Notes: generated by a model not told the origin, from the sequence alone. A stretch of DNA of 35,085 nt from SIBU01 sp964430335 (GCA_964430335.1 CAYSEN010000009.1:1-35085), one strand, 5' to 3'; positions 8,064 to 15,405 are shown, counted from the stretch's first letter. Numbers and translations are program-made.

Positions 8064-8777
8064 TTAGAACTGATTAACTAATCTAAGGTCGCCGTTGTAA
8101 AACATTCTTACATCTGGAATACCATATTTGAGCATGACCAGTCGGTCGATTCCACAACCAAAAGCAAAGCCACGGAAACCTTCTGGGACACCAGCGGATT
8201 TCAAAACATTTGGATGTACGAGACCTGCTCCTGCCATTTCAAGCCATCGGCCTTTCCATCTCATGTCTACCTCAACAGAAGGCTCAGTGAACGCAAAGAA
8301 ACTTGGCCTGAAGCGAATAACGACATCGTCTCCGAAGAATTTTTTGAAGAAAAATTCCAAGGTTCCTTTCAAGTGAGCCATCGATACATCTTTGTCTACG
8401 TACAAACCTTCAACCTGAAAAAATTGTGCTTCGTGAGTTGCATCAGTGGCTTCGTTTCTAAAAACTTTTCCAGGAACAACGATTCTGTAAGGCGGTAAAA
8501 TTCCTTCCTTGAGTTTGTTTTCCATGTATCTGACTTGTACTGGACTGGTGTGAGTTCTTAAAAGTTTTTTCTCACCCTTAATCCAAAAAGTATCCTGCAT
8601 ATCTCGAGCTGGATGATCTTTGGGAATATTGAGAGCATCAAAGTTGTACCATTCGGTCTCCATCTCCGGTCCAACAGCTACAGCAAACCCCAATTCCGCA
8701 AAAATTTTTCTTATATCGAAAATGGCTTGACTTATAGGATGAATGTGTCCCAAATTGGTATTTTTTTCCTGATTCAT
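8064..8777 (-). CDS. pheS: Phenylalanine-tRNA ligase alpha subunit lacking the N-terminal coiled coil
   Basis: 237 residues, where PheS is normally about 330-350. It begins directly at the class II core (HPISQAIFDIRKIFAELGF). Motif 2 lies in VVPGKVFRNEATDATHEAQFFQVEG and motif 3 in GFAFGCGIDRLVMLKYGI. The roughly 95-residue N-terminal coiled coil that contacts tRNA-Phe is absent. This is not a mis-called start: a promoter (TTCAAT, 16 nt, TAATAT) puts the transcript start on this ATG. The Cys-bearing insert near the C-terminus of many PheS proteins is also missing (VDMRWKGRWLEMAGAG). Confidence 0.93.
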   Translation of the reverse strand: MNQEKNTNLGHIHPISQAIFDIRKIFAELGFAVAVGPEMETEWYNFDALNIPKDHPARDMQDTFWIKGEKKLLRTHTSPVQVRYMENKLKEGILPPYRIVVPGKVFRNEATDATHEAQFFQVEGLYVDKDVSMAHLKGTLEFFFKKFFGDDVVIRFRPSFFAFTEPSVEVDMRWKGRWLEMAGAGLVHPNVLKSAGVPEGFRGFAFGCGIDRLVMLKYGIPDVRMFYNGDLRLVNQF

Positions 8778-8783
8778 TCACAC

Positions 8784-8811
8784 ATATTACAACGATAATG
8801 GCCTAATTGAA
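8784..8811 (-). promoter_or_regulatory. Promoter of pheST, leaderless
   Basis: -35 TTCAAT (8806-8811), 16-nt spacer, -10 TAATAT (8784-8789) on the minus strand. The predicted start is at 8777, the A of the ATG. Confidence 0.55.
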
Positions 8812-8890
8812 AGTTCGTATTTTTCCTTGAATATATAGCGGAAATCAACTAAACTGAGGGTATAAACGGCAATTAAGCCGTATTTCCTTC

Positions 8891-10132
8891 ATGAACAGCC
8901 TTTCAAACCTGACACTTTATGTCACTTTTTTTGTATCCTTATATTTTGAGGTCTTTATTCTTATTAATTTTCTCGAAAATAAGTCCGAAATTAAAAAAGG
9001 AAAAAAATACTCAAAAAACCTCTCACCGAGCGTCACTATTATTGTGCCCGTATTTAATGAAGAGAAAACAGTCACCAAAACTGTTTCTTCCCTTCTTAAT
9101 CTCGACTACCCAAAGGATAAGCTAAAAATATTCATCGTAAACGACGGTTCTACCGACAGCACACCCCAAATAATCGAGAATTTTAAAAATTATAAAAATG
9201 TTGAAATTCTTCACAAAGACAACGGGGGTAAACACACAGCTCTAAACATGGCGATCTTAAAATCCAACAGCGATTTTATAGGATGTTTGGACGCAGACTC
9301 TTTTGTAATGCCAGATACGCTCAACAAAATCATTCCTCATTTTGAGGATGAAAAAATAATGGCTGTAACTCCAGCAATTAAAATCCACGAACCAGACAAA
9401 TTCATAAAACATGTACAGAGCAATGAATACAACCTGGGTATTTTCATGAAAAGAATATTCGGCTCATTGGACTCCATAACTGTAACACCTGGACCATTTT
9501 CGATTTTCCGCAGACAAGTTTTCGACAACCTGGGCCTGTTTAAGTCAGCCTACAACACAGAAGATCTAGAAATCGCCATGAGAATGCAGAAAAATCACTA
9601 CAAAATCGCCAACGCAAACGACGCAGTGGTTTATACCGTAGGACCAGATTCAATTAAAAAACTTTTTAAGCAGAGAGTTCGATGGATTCATGGTTTTCTA
9701 TCAAACAGCATCGACTACAGATCAATGTTCTTGAAACCAAGCTACGGCAATCTTGGTTTGTTTATTCTACCGATGGCCATAGTAACAATACTGCTGTTTT
9801 TTGCTTCGGTAGGTCTAACTCTAATAAATTTCACAACTGCAATTAAGGAAAAAATCTTTGAAATAAAAACTGTTGGGTTTAACTGGGCTCTGCCCCAATT
9901 TCATTTTGATTGGTTTTTCATTAGCACTGATTCAAAAATTTTCCTTGGCTTAATATTGTTTGTAACCACCATTCTGTTTATCCAATTTGGAAAAAATATC
10001 TCTGAGGAAAACAACAAAAAAATATCGATTCACACAATCTACTTCCCTTTTATTTACAGTTTTTTCTCATTTTTTTGGCTATCAAAAGCCATCTACACTG
10101 CATTAATTTCTAAGAAGACAACCTGGAGATAA
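8891..10132 (+). CDS. Processive family-2 glycosyltransferase, membrane-embedded
   Basis: 413 residues with the full set of processive GT2 motifs: VNDGSTDST (Asp85), CLDADSF (D134xD136), the TED base (223-225) and QRVRW (261-265). One transmembrane helix lies at about 7-27 and three more at about 288-313, 350-367 and 382-405, the layout of poly-N-acetylglucosamine, hyaluronan and NodC-type synthases. It should polymerise a sugar from a UDP-sugar and extrude the chain. The sugar is not determined by sequence, but the PIG-L deacetylase two genes on suggests an N-acetylhexosamine. It is the first gene of a tight three-gene operon with gaps of 2 nt. An 8865-8881 hairpin (ACGGC-GCCGT arms) precedes the start, which has no Shine-Dalgarno. 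Confidence 0.85.
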   Translation: MNSLSNLTLYVTFFVSLYFEVFILINFLENKSEIKKGKKYSKNLSPSVTIIVPVFNEEKTVTKTVSSLLNLDYPKDKLKIFIVNDGSTDSTPQIIENFKNYKNVEILHKDNGGKHTALNMAILKSNSDFIGCLDADSFVMPDTLNKIIPHFEDEKIMAVTPAIKIHEPDKFIKHVQSNEYNLGIFMKRIFGSLDSITVTPGPFSIFRRQVFDNLGLFKSAYNTEDLEIAMRMQKNHYKIANANDAVVYTVGPDSIKKLFKQRVRWIHGFLSNSIDYRSMFLKPSYGNLGLFILPMAIVTILLFFASVGLTLINFTTAIKEKIFEIKTVGFNWALPQFHFDWFFISTDSKIFLGLILFVTTILFIQFGKNISEENNKKISIHTIYFPFIYSFFSFFWLSKAIYTALISKKTTWR

Positions 10133-10134
10133 CC

Positions 10135-10791
10135 ATGAAAAAAGATATAAAAAAGTATATATACGCGTTCATAATCACATCTATAATTTTTGTGACAGCC
10201 TTTTATCTAGGAGACTATTTCAGCAACAAAAAACTGGACGTTATAAAATCTGCCGAAAATAGAATTGCGGTTGATATTTTGTCTTCAGAAACACAGTTTT
10301 CTTTGCTCGGCGAACTATCCTGTAAAGACGCGGAAAATTCAACATTACCAGCAGAACTAGACTCTTTAGGAGAAAGATTAAATTATAGCGAACAGAAAAT
10401 TGGCGCTAATGACCCTGAATTCATAGACCTTAAAAAGTATTACTCGTTGCTTGAAATTAAAAACTACGTATTACTAAAAAAATTGCGTGACTGTCCTAAA
10501 CCACAAACAATAATCTTGTATTTCTACTCGAGCGACTGCCCCGATTGTGACCGAGAGGGTTATGTCTTAACTCGCCTTAAACAGCAATATCCTGAACTCA
10601 GAGTATACTCTTTTGACTACAACCTCGACCTGTCTGCATTAAAAACCCTGGCCTCGGTATATAATATTGGCAAAACCTTACCAGCAGTTGTCATAAAAAA
10701 TAAAGCGTATGAAGGTTTCCAAAGCCTAGAAACTCTAAAATCCTTAATGCCAGAACTTAAAATGAGCACTTCTACAAAAAATTCAAATTAG
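10135..10791 (+). CDS. Membrane-anchored thioredoxin-fold protein with CPDC site
   Basis: 218 residues. MKKDIKKY precedes a hydrophobic helix (about 9-26), so the rest should face outward. After a helical segment (40-120), TIILYFYSSDCPDCDREGYVLTRL carries a CxxC redox site (Cys135-Pro-Asp-Cys138) at the start of a thioredoxin-like alpha1, and KTLPAVVIKNKAYEGF supplies the conserved cis-Pro loop (TLP). It probably acts as a thiol-disulfide oxidoreductase or disulfide sensor outside the cytoplasm. Its place between a polysaccharide synthase and a deacetylase is unusual; Cys63 and Cys120 in the same chain could be internal partners. Confidence 0.75.
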   Translation: MKKDIKKYIYAFIITSIIFVTAFYLGDYFSNKKLDVIKSAENRIAVDILSSETQFSLLGELSCKDAENSTLPAELDSLGERLNYSEQKIGANDPEFIDLKKYYSLLEIKNYVLLKKLRDCPKPQTIILYFYSSDCPDCDREGYVLTRLKQQYPELRVYSFDYNLDLSALKTLASVYNIGKTLPAVVIKNKAYEGFQSLETLKSLMPELKMSTSTKNSN

Positions 10792-10793
10792 TA

Positions 10794-11648
10794 ATGTTCA
10801 AAAAAAACGGAAAAGTAATTCTCATAACATCGGGTTTTGTATTTTTTTGTGTCTCAACTTTTCTACTAGTACAGTTTGTAACTAGACCCATATACATTTT
10901 CCTTTCACCTCATCTAGACGATGCCGTCTTATCTGCTGGCGGTTTAATTTTGGAAAAGACAGAGCCAAAATTAGTAGTTACTTTCTTTGCTGGTGAGCCA
11001 AGTCAAAATGTCAAAAAGCACTGGGATACAATTTCCGGATTTAAAAACAGCTCGATCGCAATGACTAAGAGGAAAATTGAAAACGAAAAGGCATTAAAAA
11101 TTCTTGGCTCAGATCTTACAAATCTAGACAATTTGGACTTTCAATATAGAAAAGACCTGAAATCAATAAGTAATGAGAACTTAACGCAAAAAATTAAGGA
11201 TCAAATTAGCGATATTTTAAAGAGCTATAAATATCGAAATATTTATATATACGGACCATCGACCTTCGGCAAACACATCACGCATCTAGATCATCAGATT
11301 CTTCATGATGCATTTGCATTTATTGCAAAATCTACACAAGGAAAAAATATTCACTTTTTCCTTTACGAAGATTTTCCATACACATTGAGATTTCAAAGAG
11401 GTAGCGATATTAGCCTAAAAAAATTTATAGAAAATCATGACGGGCTAAAACTATCACAACTTGAATTTGAACTCTCAAGCACCTCTGTATCAACAAAAAC
11501 AGAGGCTATAAAATCATATGATTCACAAAACACTGCATTTATGAATCTCAACGAAGACATAATCAGTGAGAGCGAGCTATTCATGCACACAAGATGTGCC
11601 GAAACCCTCAAAAAACCTTGCGAGGTGTACTACTCAATAGAGCACTAA
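10794..11648 (+). CDS. Membrane-anchored PIG-L/LmbE-type N-deacetylase
   Basis: 284 residues. A basic start and a hydrophobic helix (about 8-28) suggest an outward-facing enzyme. The zinc site motif is SPHLDDAVLSAGG (His40, Asp42 as likely base, Asp43), and the third ligand is expected in the HITHLDHQ segment (His161, His164, His167). The family removes acetyl groups from N-acetylglucosamine-containing substrates. With the GT2 synthase upstream, the simplest reading is partial de-N-acetylation of the exported polymer, a job done by CE4 enzymes (PgaB, IcaB) in known PNAG systems. The start is 2 nt after the previous stop. Confidence 0.8.
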   Translation: MFKKNGKVILITSGFVFFCVSTFLLVQFVTRPIYIFLSPHLDDAVLSAGGLILEKTEPKLVVTFFAGEPSQNVKKHWDTISGFKNSSIAMTKRKIENEKALKILGSDLTNLDNLDFQYRKDLKSISNENLTQKIKDQISDILKSYKYRNIYIYGPSTFGKHITHLDHQILHDAFAFIAKSTQGKNIHFFLYEDFPYTLRFQRGSDISLKKFIENHDGLKLSQLEFELSSTSVSTKTEAIKSYDSQNTAFMNLNEDIISESELFMHTRCAETLKKPCEVYYSIEH

Positions 11649-11740
11649 ACATGACTCCGCTGTTCAAGCCCGAACAAAAGCAAAGCTGTTTGCTTTTTGA
11701 TTCGGCTCTCTCGTTTTACTCGGAGCCGCCTCTCGGGCTT
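11647..11740 (-). repeat. tRNA-associated repeat unit A (distal to tRNA-Thr)
   Basis: A 30-bp end (11647-11676) and an 18-bp end (11723-11740) are shared with unit B at an exact offset of 164 bp (29/30 and 18/18 identical). The 18-bp end is a copy of the tRNA-Thr 3' terminus. The 46 bp between are different in sequence but hold a hairpin in the same place: 9-bp stem AAAAGCAAA/TTTGCTTTT with loop GCTG. Confidence 0.75.
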
Positions 11741-11751
11741 TCCTTCGACTT

Positions 11752-11809
11752 AAAATTTTTCGCCAAAAATTTTAGTCTAGTCACCAGCTCGTCTGTTTTG
11801 TCTGGTGAC
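11752..11809. repeat. Two hairpins in the spacer between repeat units A and B
   Basis: AAAATTTTT-CGCC-AAAAATTTT (11752-11773) is a perfect 9-bp stem with a 4-nt loop. GTCACCAG (11780-11787) pairs with CTGGTGAC (11802-11809). The first, followed by a T-rich stretch on either strand, could end the tRNA transcript. Confidence 0.5.
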
Positions 11810-11810
11810 A

Positions 11811-11904
11811 AAACATGACTCCGCTGTTCAAGACCGAACACAATCCAAGCAGTTGGATTGTTTAGTCTGTCACTCGATTCTCTCGTGAGCCGCCTCTCGG
11901 GCTT
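11811..11904 (-). repeat. tRNA-associated repeat unit B (overlaps the tRNA-Thr 3' end)
   Basis: Same 30-bp and 18-bp conserved ends as unit A. Here the 18-bp end (11887-11904) is the real 3' end of the tRNA gene. The variable middle has a 9-bp hairpin ACAATCCAA/TTGGATTGT with loop GCAG at the position equivalent to the unit A hairpin. Confidence 0.75.
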
Positions 11905-11960
11905 GAACCGAGGACCTACAGTTTACAAAACTGTTGCTCTACCAACTGAGCTAAGGCGGC
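11888..11960 (-). tRNA. tRNA-Thr (anticodon UGU)
   Basis: A 73-nt cloverleaf on the minus strand. The acceptor is GCCGCCT/AGGCGGC, the D arm GCTC-AGTTGGTA-GAGC, the anticodon stem ACAGT/ACTGT around loop TTTGTAA (anticodon TGT), and the T arm CTCGG-TTCAAGC-CCGAG. The discriminator is U and CCA is not encoded, so it must be added by the tRNA nucleotidyltransferase. A promoter (TGTTATAGT) lies 19 nt upstream of the mature 5' end. Confidence 0.95.
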
Positions 11961-11978
11961 TTAATACTGATCTTAAAT

Positions 11979-11987
11979 ACTATAACA
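11979..11987 (-). promoter_or_regulatory. Extended -10 promoter of tRNA-Thr
   Basis: TGTTATAGT on the minus strand places the transcript start near 11972, about 12 nt before the mature tRNA 5' end at 11960. It fits in the 29-nt gap after the preceding gene. Confidence 0.55.
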
Positions 11988-11989
11988 AA

Positions 11990-12379
11990 CTAACTTGCGT
12001 CATTCTTGTTTTCCTCCCTCGATTCTGCCACATCTTTCAAAAAAAAGGAAACTACTCCGCGGTTCTCCAATTTCTTTCTTCCGTTTAGCTTTTCAGCCAA
12101 TTCTTTGTAGTGTTTGGAAACAAAAAGTCCGGCAGTACCCACCACATGAAAAACTCCGTGCGACATTATAGCCAGAAACTTTCGAATATTTTTAATGTTT
12201 AGCTTAAATGCAAAGATTCTTCCCTTTCTAACATAGTGACTCAAAAAAGGATCGGCAACAACACTTAACCTGCCAAGTGGAGTTAGTCTACCGGTCTTGA
12301 TCTCGACTATTTTAAGAGACAGTTGCGTCAACACAACCGCTGACGAAAACAGAACAATAATCAAGAAAAAAATTTGCAT
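11990..12379 (-). CDS. Small membrane-anchored protein downstream of tsf, unknown
   Basis: 129 residues, not recognised. Residues 1-24 are a hydrophobic helix (MQIFFLIIVLFSSAVVLTQLSLKIV). The rest is basic and mostly helical, with a second moderately hydrophobic patch (IMSHGVFHVVGTAGLFV, about 71-87) and a charged C-terminus. It starts 11 nt after the tsf stop, so it is probably the last gene of the rpsB-tsf operon. Nothing in the sequence points to a specific job. Confidence 0.6.
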   Translation of the reverse strand: MQIFFLIIVLFSSAVVLTQLSLKIVEIKTGRLTPLGRLSVVADPFLSHYVRKGRIFAFKLNIKNIRKFLAIMSHGVFHVVGTAGLFVSKHYKELAEKLNGRKKLENRGVVSFFLKDVAESREENKNDAS

Positions 12380-12390
12380 AGAAATTGAAT

Positions 12391-12978
12391 TTACTTCTCG
12401 AGAACACCGAACCTAGCGAAACGAGCAACTTCAATCTTCTCACCGAATTTCTGAATAGCAGCCTCTATCAAAGCCTTAATTGTCATGTCTGGATTCTTAA
12501 TATATGACTGGTTCAAAAGAGTTAGGTCGCCAAAATATGACTGTAACTTGCCTTCCATGATTTTCTCCTGGATGTTTGCTGGTTTATCAGCAACTTCCTT
12601 TGCAAAAACTTCCTTGGCTTTAGTCTTAGCTTCCTCGTCTACGTCTTCTGGTTTCAAGTATTTTGGGTTAGAAGCAGCGATATGCATCGCGATATCATAC
12701 GCTAAAGCTTTAAAACCTTCGTTTTTAGACACGAAATCTGTCTCACACGACAATTCCACCATAGAGCCGACTGTGCCGTTACTATGGACGTATGAAGCAA
12801 TAACACCAGCTCCAAGAGTTCGGTCTGACTTCTTTGTTGCAATGTCCGCACCCTTCTTTCGCAAAAGCACCATGGCTTTTTCCACATCACCATTTGCCTC
12901 CTCGAGGGCCTTCTTGCACTGCATCACAGAGATACCAGTGGCGTCACGTAGGTTTTTAATCTGTTCTGTTGTAATCAT
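12391..12978 (-). CDS. tsf: Elongation factor Ts
   Basis: 195 residues, the short EF-Ts type (E. coli has 283). The N-terminal UBA-like domain is ITTEQIKNLRDATGISVMQCKKALEEANGDVEKAMVLLRKKG. The TDFV motif that inserts into EF-Tu lies in VELSCETDFVSKNEGF. The core ends with a single dimer-type subdomain (EKIEVARFARFGV). It catalyses GDP release from EF-Tu. It lies 66 nt after rpsB in the widespread rpsB-tsf order and is probably read through from there. Confidence 0.95.
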   Translation of the reverse strand: MITTEQIKNLRDATGISVMQCKKALEEANGDVEKAMVLLRKKGADIATKKSDRTLGAGVIASYVHSNGTVGSMVELSCETDFVSKNEGFKALAYDIAMHIAASNPKYLKPEDVDEEAKTKAKEVFAKEVADKPANIQEKIMEGKLQSYFGDLTLLNQSYIKNPDMTIKALIEAAIQKFGEKIEVARFARFGVLEK

Positions 12979-13044
12979 ATTAAAAAATTAAATAGAAAAC
13001 TAACCGCTATTAAAGACCAAGTAAAATAATACCACTAGAAGGTG

Positions 13045-13779
13045 TTAAGCAACAACCTTTTGCTTCTTGAGTTTTTCATTTCTACCCTCCTTGTATGCCC
13101 AAACTATTTGGTCGATAAAGAAAGAAATACTGCCAATAGAGGCATCGTTTCCAGGAATAGGATAATCTACTTCTTTAAGATCGCAATCTGAACCTGAAAG
13201 TGCTATTACAGGAATACCTGCTTTTCTTGCTTCAGTGACGGCAATGTTTTCATGTCTTGAATCAATAACAAACAAGGCCTTTGGTAGTTCCTTCATCGGA
13301 ACAAGTCCTGAGAAGAATCGGTCAAGCTTATCGATCTGTCTGTCGATCAAAAGTCTTTCCTTTTTTGTGTACTTGCCTAATTCACCCTTTTCTCTCTTTG
13401 CACTCAAATCTAGGAATTTTTCAACTCGTCCTCGGATTTCTTTAAAATTTGAAAGTGTACCTCCAAGCCATCGGTCTGATACGTAAGGCATATCAAGAGA
13501 CATTGCTGCTCTTTTTATGACCTCTCTTGCTTCATTTTTACTACCAACAAAAAGAATTTGTTTACCCTCAGAAGCCAAATTTCTTACAAAGTTTTTAGCA
13601 TCCTCTAGGGTTACGTTTGTCTTTTCCAAATCGAAAATTTCCACTCGATTCTTTACTCCAAAGATATATGGAGCAACTGTTGGATGTCTTCTTGAACGAG
13701 AAAAAGCAAAGTGAGCCCCTGCTTTAAACATTGAATCTATTAACTGCGTATTGTTATTTTGGTTTTTTGTTTCTGCCAT
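13045..13779 (-). CDS. rpsB: 30S ribosomal protein uS2
   Basis: 244 residues from the ATG at 13779 (MAETKNQNNN). A longer frame to 13836 would need a TTG start and lies upstream of the transcription start, so it is rejected. Typical uS2 segments are FKAGAHFAFSRSRRHPTVAPYIFG, ILFVGSKNEA, DRWLGGTLSNF and ALFVIDSRHENIAVTEARKAGIPVIAL. uS2 binds late to the 30S subunit and is needed for binding of S1, where S1 exists. The promoter predicts a leader of only about 2 nt. Confidence 0.95.
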   Translation of the reverse strand: MAETKNQNNNTQLIDSMFKAGAHFAFSRSRRHPTVAPYIFGVKNRVEIFDLEKTNVTLEDAKNFVRNLASEGKQILFVGSKNEAREVIKRAAMSLDMPYVSDRWLGGTLSNFKEIRGRVEKFLDLSAKREKGELGKYTKKERLLIDRQIDKLDRFFSGLVPMKELPKALFVIDSRHENIAVTEARKAGIPVIALSGSDCDLKEVDYPIPGNDASIGSISFFIDQIVWAYKEGRNEKLKKQKVVA

Positions 13780-13787
13780 GGAACATG

Positions 13788-13816
13788 AATATAGCAGATA
13801 ATTGTTTGGCTTGCAA
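13788..13816 (-). promoter_or_regulatory. Promoter of rpsB-tsf, near-leaderless
   Basis: -35 TTGCAA (13811-13816), 17-nt spacer, -10 TATATT (13788-13793) on the minus strand. The start is expected near 13781 and the ATG is at 13779. Confidence 0.65.
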
Positions 13817-13894
13817 TATGTGGTAATACTTACCAATAAACACGCAAACTAGCCAAATAATTCGAAACCTGCACAAAAAATTCTGTCCTGTAAA

Positions 13895-14851
13895 TTATTT
13901 AGCAATTTCAACACTTTTAGCCTGCAAAGTGTCTATAATCGGACCGATATTACCCTCGAAAATGCCTGCAATATTGTGCCAAGATTCCTTTATTCTATGA
14001 TCGGTAACTCTATCCTGTAGCACATTATAGGTTCTTATCTTTTCAGACCTATCGCCCGTACCGATTTGATTTTTCCTAACTCCTGCGTACTTTTTCGCTT
14101 CTTCTTCTTCCTTTAGAGCCTGTATCTTGGCAGACAAAATAGAAAGCGCTTTTTCTCGGTTTTTTGCTTGGCTTCTCTCAGAAGTACATCTAACATCAAG
14201 ACCTGTAGGCTTGTGTATCAACCTCACCGCTGTCTCAACTTTGTTAACATTTTGACCTCCAGCACCTCCTGACCTTGAGAACTCCATTTCCAAATCAGTC
14301 GGGTTAATCTCAACGGTCACCTTCCTTCTAATGGGCAAAACCGCAACCGAGGCTGTGGAAGTATGAACTCTACCAATTTTTTCTGTAGCAGGAACTCTCT
14401 GAATTCTGTGAACACCTGTTTCGAACTGTAGTTTCTTATACACATCATCTCCGGAAATTTCAAAGGAAGCTTCCTTGTAACCGCCCAAAGAACTGTTCGA
14501 TTCAGACAAGGTTTTCCATGACCAACCAAGAGTTTCAGCATACCTCTTGTACATAATCGACAATTCTTCAGCAAATAAGGCTGCCTCCTCACCTCCGGCG
14601 CCAGCTCTCACTTCCAATACAACATCATTTGGAAAATCATCTGCGCTTTCCTCTTCTTTTAGATTACTTTCCATTTGCTCCATTAGACTTTTCTGCTCTG
14701 CATGAATGCCAACCAGCTCCTCATCAGCCATCTCTTTTAAAGATGGGTCTTTTTCAACCATTTTCATCAAAACATCCTCTTCCTTTATAAGAGTTTCGTA
14801 TCTTTCAGCAAGATAAGATGTTTTCTGATTTTTTTTGTAAATTTCTAAATC
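13895..14851 (-). CDS. prfA: Peptide chain release factor 1
   Basis: 318 residues from ATG 14851 (MDLEIYKKNQ); the extension to 14896 needs a TTG inside an RNA hairpin and is rejected. The class I release-factor GGQ motif is RSGGAGGQNVNKVETAVRLIHKPTGL. The stop-recognition loop is REFLLQ-like in another frame and cannot be cited, but the RF1-type domain 2 (GVHRIQRVPATEKIGRVHTSTASVAVLP) is clear, and PxT is expected near it. Length is somewhat below the usual 355-360, with a short domain 1. It releases peptides at UAA and UAG. A structured RNA directly precedes it and could control read-through from rpmE. Confidence 0.92.
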   Translation of the reverse strand, partial: DLEIYKKNQKTSYLAERYETLIKEEDVLMKMVEKDPSLKEMADEELVGIHAEQKSLMEQMESNLKEEESADDFPNDVVLEVRAGAGGEEAALFAEELSIMYKRYAETLGWSWKTLSESNSSLGGYKEASFEISGDDVYKKLQFETGVHRIQRVPATEKIGRVHTSTASVAVLPIRRKVTVEINPTDLEMEFSRSGGAGGQNVNKVETAVRLIHKPTGLDVRCTSERSQAKNREKALSILSAKIQALKEEEEAKKYAGVRKNQIGTGDRSEKIRTYNVLQDRVTDHRIKESWHNIAGIFEGNIGPIIDTLQAKSVEIAK

Positions 14852-14861
14852 CATAAAAGTA

Positions 14862-14931
14862 AAAAGACCTTGGGCGGAAAGTACTAGACGCCTCAAAAAG
14901 AGGCCGAATACTTAATCGCCCAAAGTCTTTT
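14862..14931 (-). ncRNA. Structured leader RNA between rpmE and prfA (putative attenuator)
   Basis: On the minus strand three stacked stems fold the whole 70 nt. The outer stem is 15 bp (AAAAGACTTTGGGCG with CGCCCAAGGTCTTTT, one U-G pair), the middle 7 bp (AAGTATT with AGTACTT, one U-G pair) and the inner GCCTC-TTTTT-GAGGC. Both wobble pairs exist only in the minus-strand RNA. The 3' arm runs into TTTTTACTTTT just before the prfA ATG, as in an intrinsic terminator. It begins 3 nt after the rpmE stop. Confidence 0.6.
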
Positions 14932-14934
14932 ACG

Positions 14935-15165
14935 TTAAGCCTTTTTTGAAGCTTTTTTAGTAGTGGTCTTTGCGACTCGTGATTTAAATCGTTCAACTCG
15001 TCCAGCGGTGTCTATAACCTTGTCATTTCCAGTGTAGAAAGGGTGGCAAGCGCTACAAATTTCAACAGAAATCTTTTCTTTAGTTGATCCAACAGTAAAG
15101 GCGTTACCACAAGCACAGGTAACTTTTGCAGTTGGGAAATATTCAGGATGTATATCTTTTTTCAT
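14935..15165 (-). CDS. rpmE: 50S ribosomal protein bL31
   Basis: 76 residues starting MKKDIHPEYFPTAKVTCACGNAF. The zinc-binding type is shown by CAC near residues 17-19 and SACHPFY (CxxC-equivalent cysteines at 17, 19, 37 and the CHPFYTG signature). The Lys-rich tail (TTKKASKKA) is typical. It binds the 5S rRNA/subunit bridge region of the 50S subunit. Upstream of prfA, as in many bacteria, but separated from it by an RNA structure. Confidence 0.93.
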   Translation of the reverse strand: MKKDIHPEYFPTAKVTCACGNAFTVGSTKEKISVEICSACHPFYTGNDKVIDTAGRVERFKSRVAKTTTKKASKKA

Positions 15166-15318
15166 AAATTAAGTATTTAAAATAAGGTAAATGCGCGAAA
15201 CTATTGGAAACAATGAGAGTCTACCAGAGTTAATACAATTTGACAAATGATTGACAGTAGCTCAATTTGATGTGATTATACAACAAGTAATCACAGAAAC
15301 CTCAACGAGTCACAAATC

Positions 15319-15405
15319 TTGAAAACACAACACATCCTTGCTCGCAAGGGCTTCACCTTAATCGAGCTGTTGGTCGTCATTGCCATCATCGCCATCCTCG
15401 CCAGC
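15319..15405 (+). CDS. Type IV prepilin-like protein, N-terminal fragment cut by the gap
   Basis: Only 29 codons are visible: a basic leader (MKTQHILARKG) and the class III prepilin signal GFTLIELLVVIAIIAILAS, with cleavage expected between Gly and Phe and the conserved Glu at position +5 of the mature protein. No ATG is available upstream in frame, so a TTG start at 15319 is the only option seen. A TTGACA box (15251-15256) with GATTAT 17 nt on is a possible promoter. The base composition is richer in G+C than the flanks. The rest of the gene is in or beyond the N run. Confidence 0.7.

Noticed and set aside
13780..13836. Extended N-terminus of uS2 from a TTG
   Set aside because: The -35/-10 promoter lies inside this stretch and the ATG at 13779 follows the expected transcript start.
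14317..14592. Second open frame inside prfA
   Set aside because: It is a shadow of the release factor frame, without a family match or start signal.
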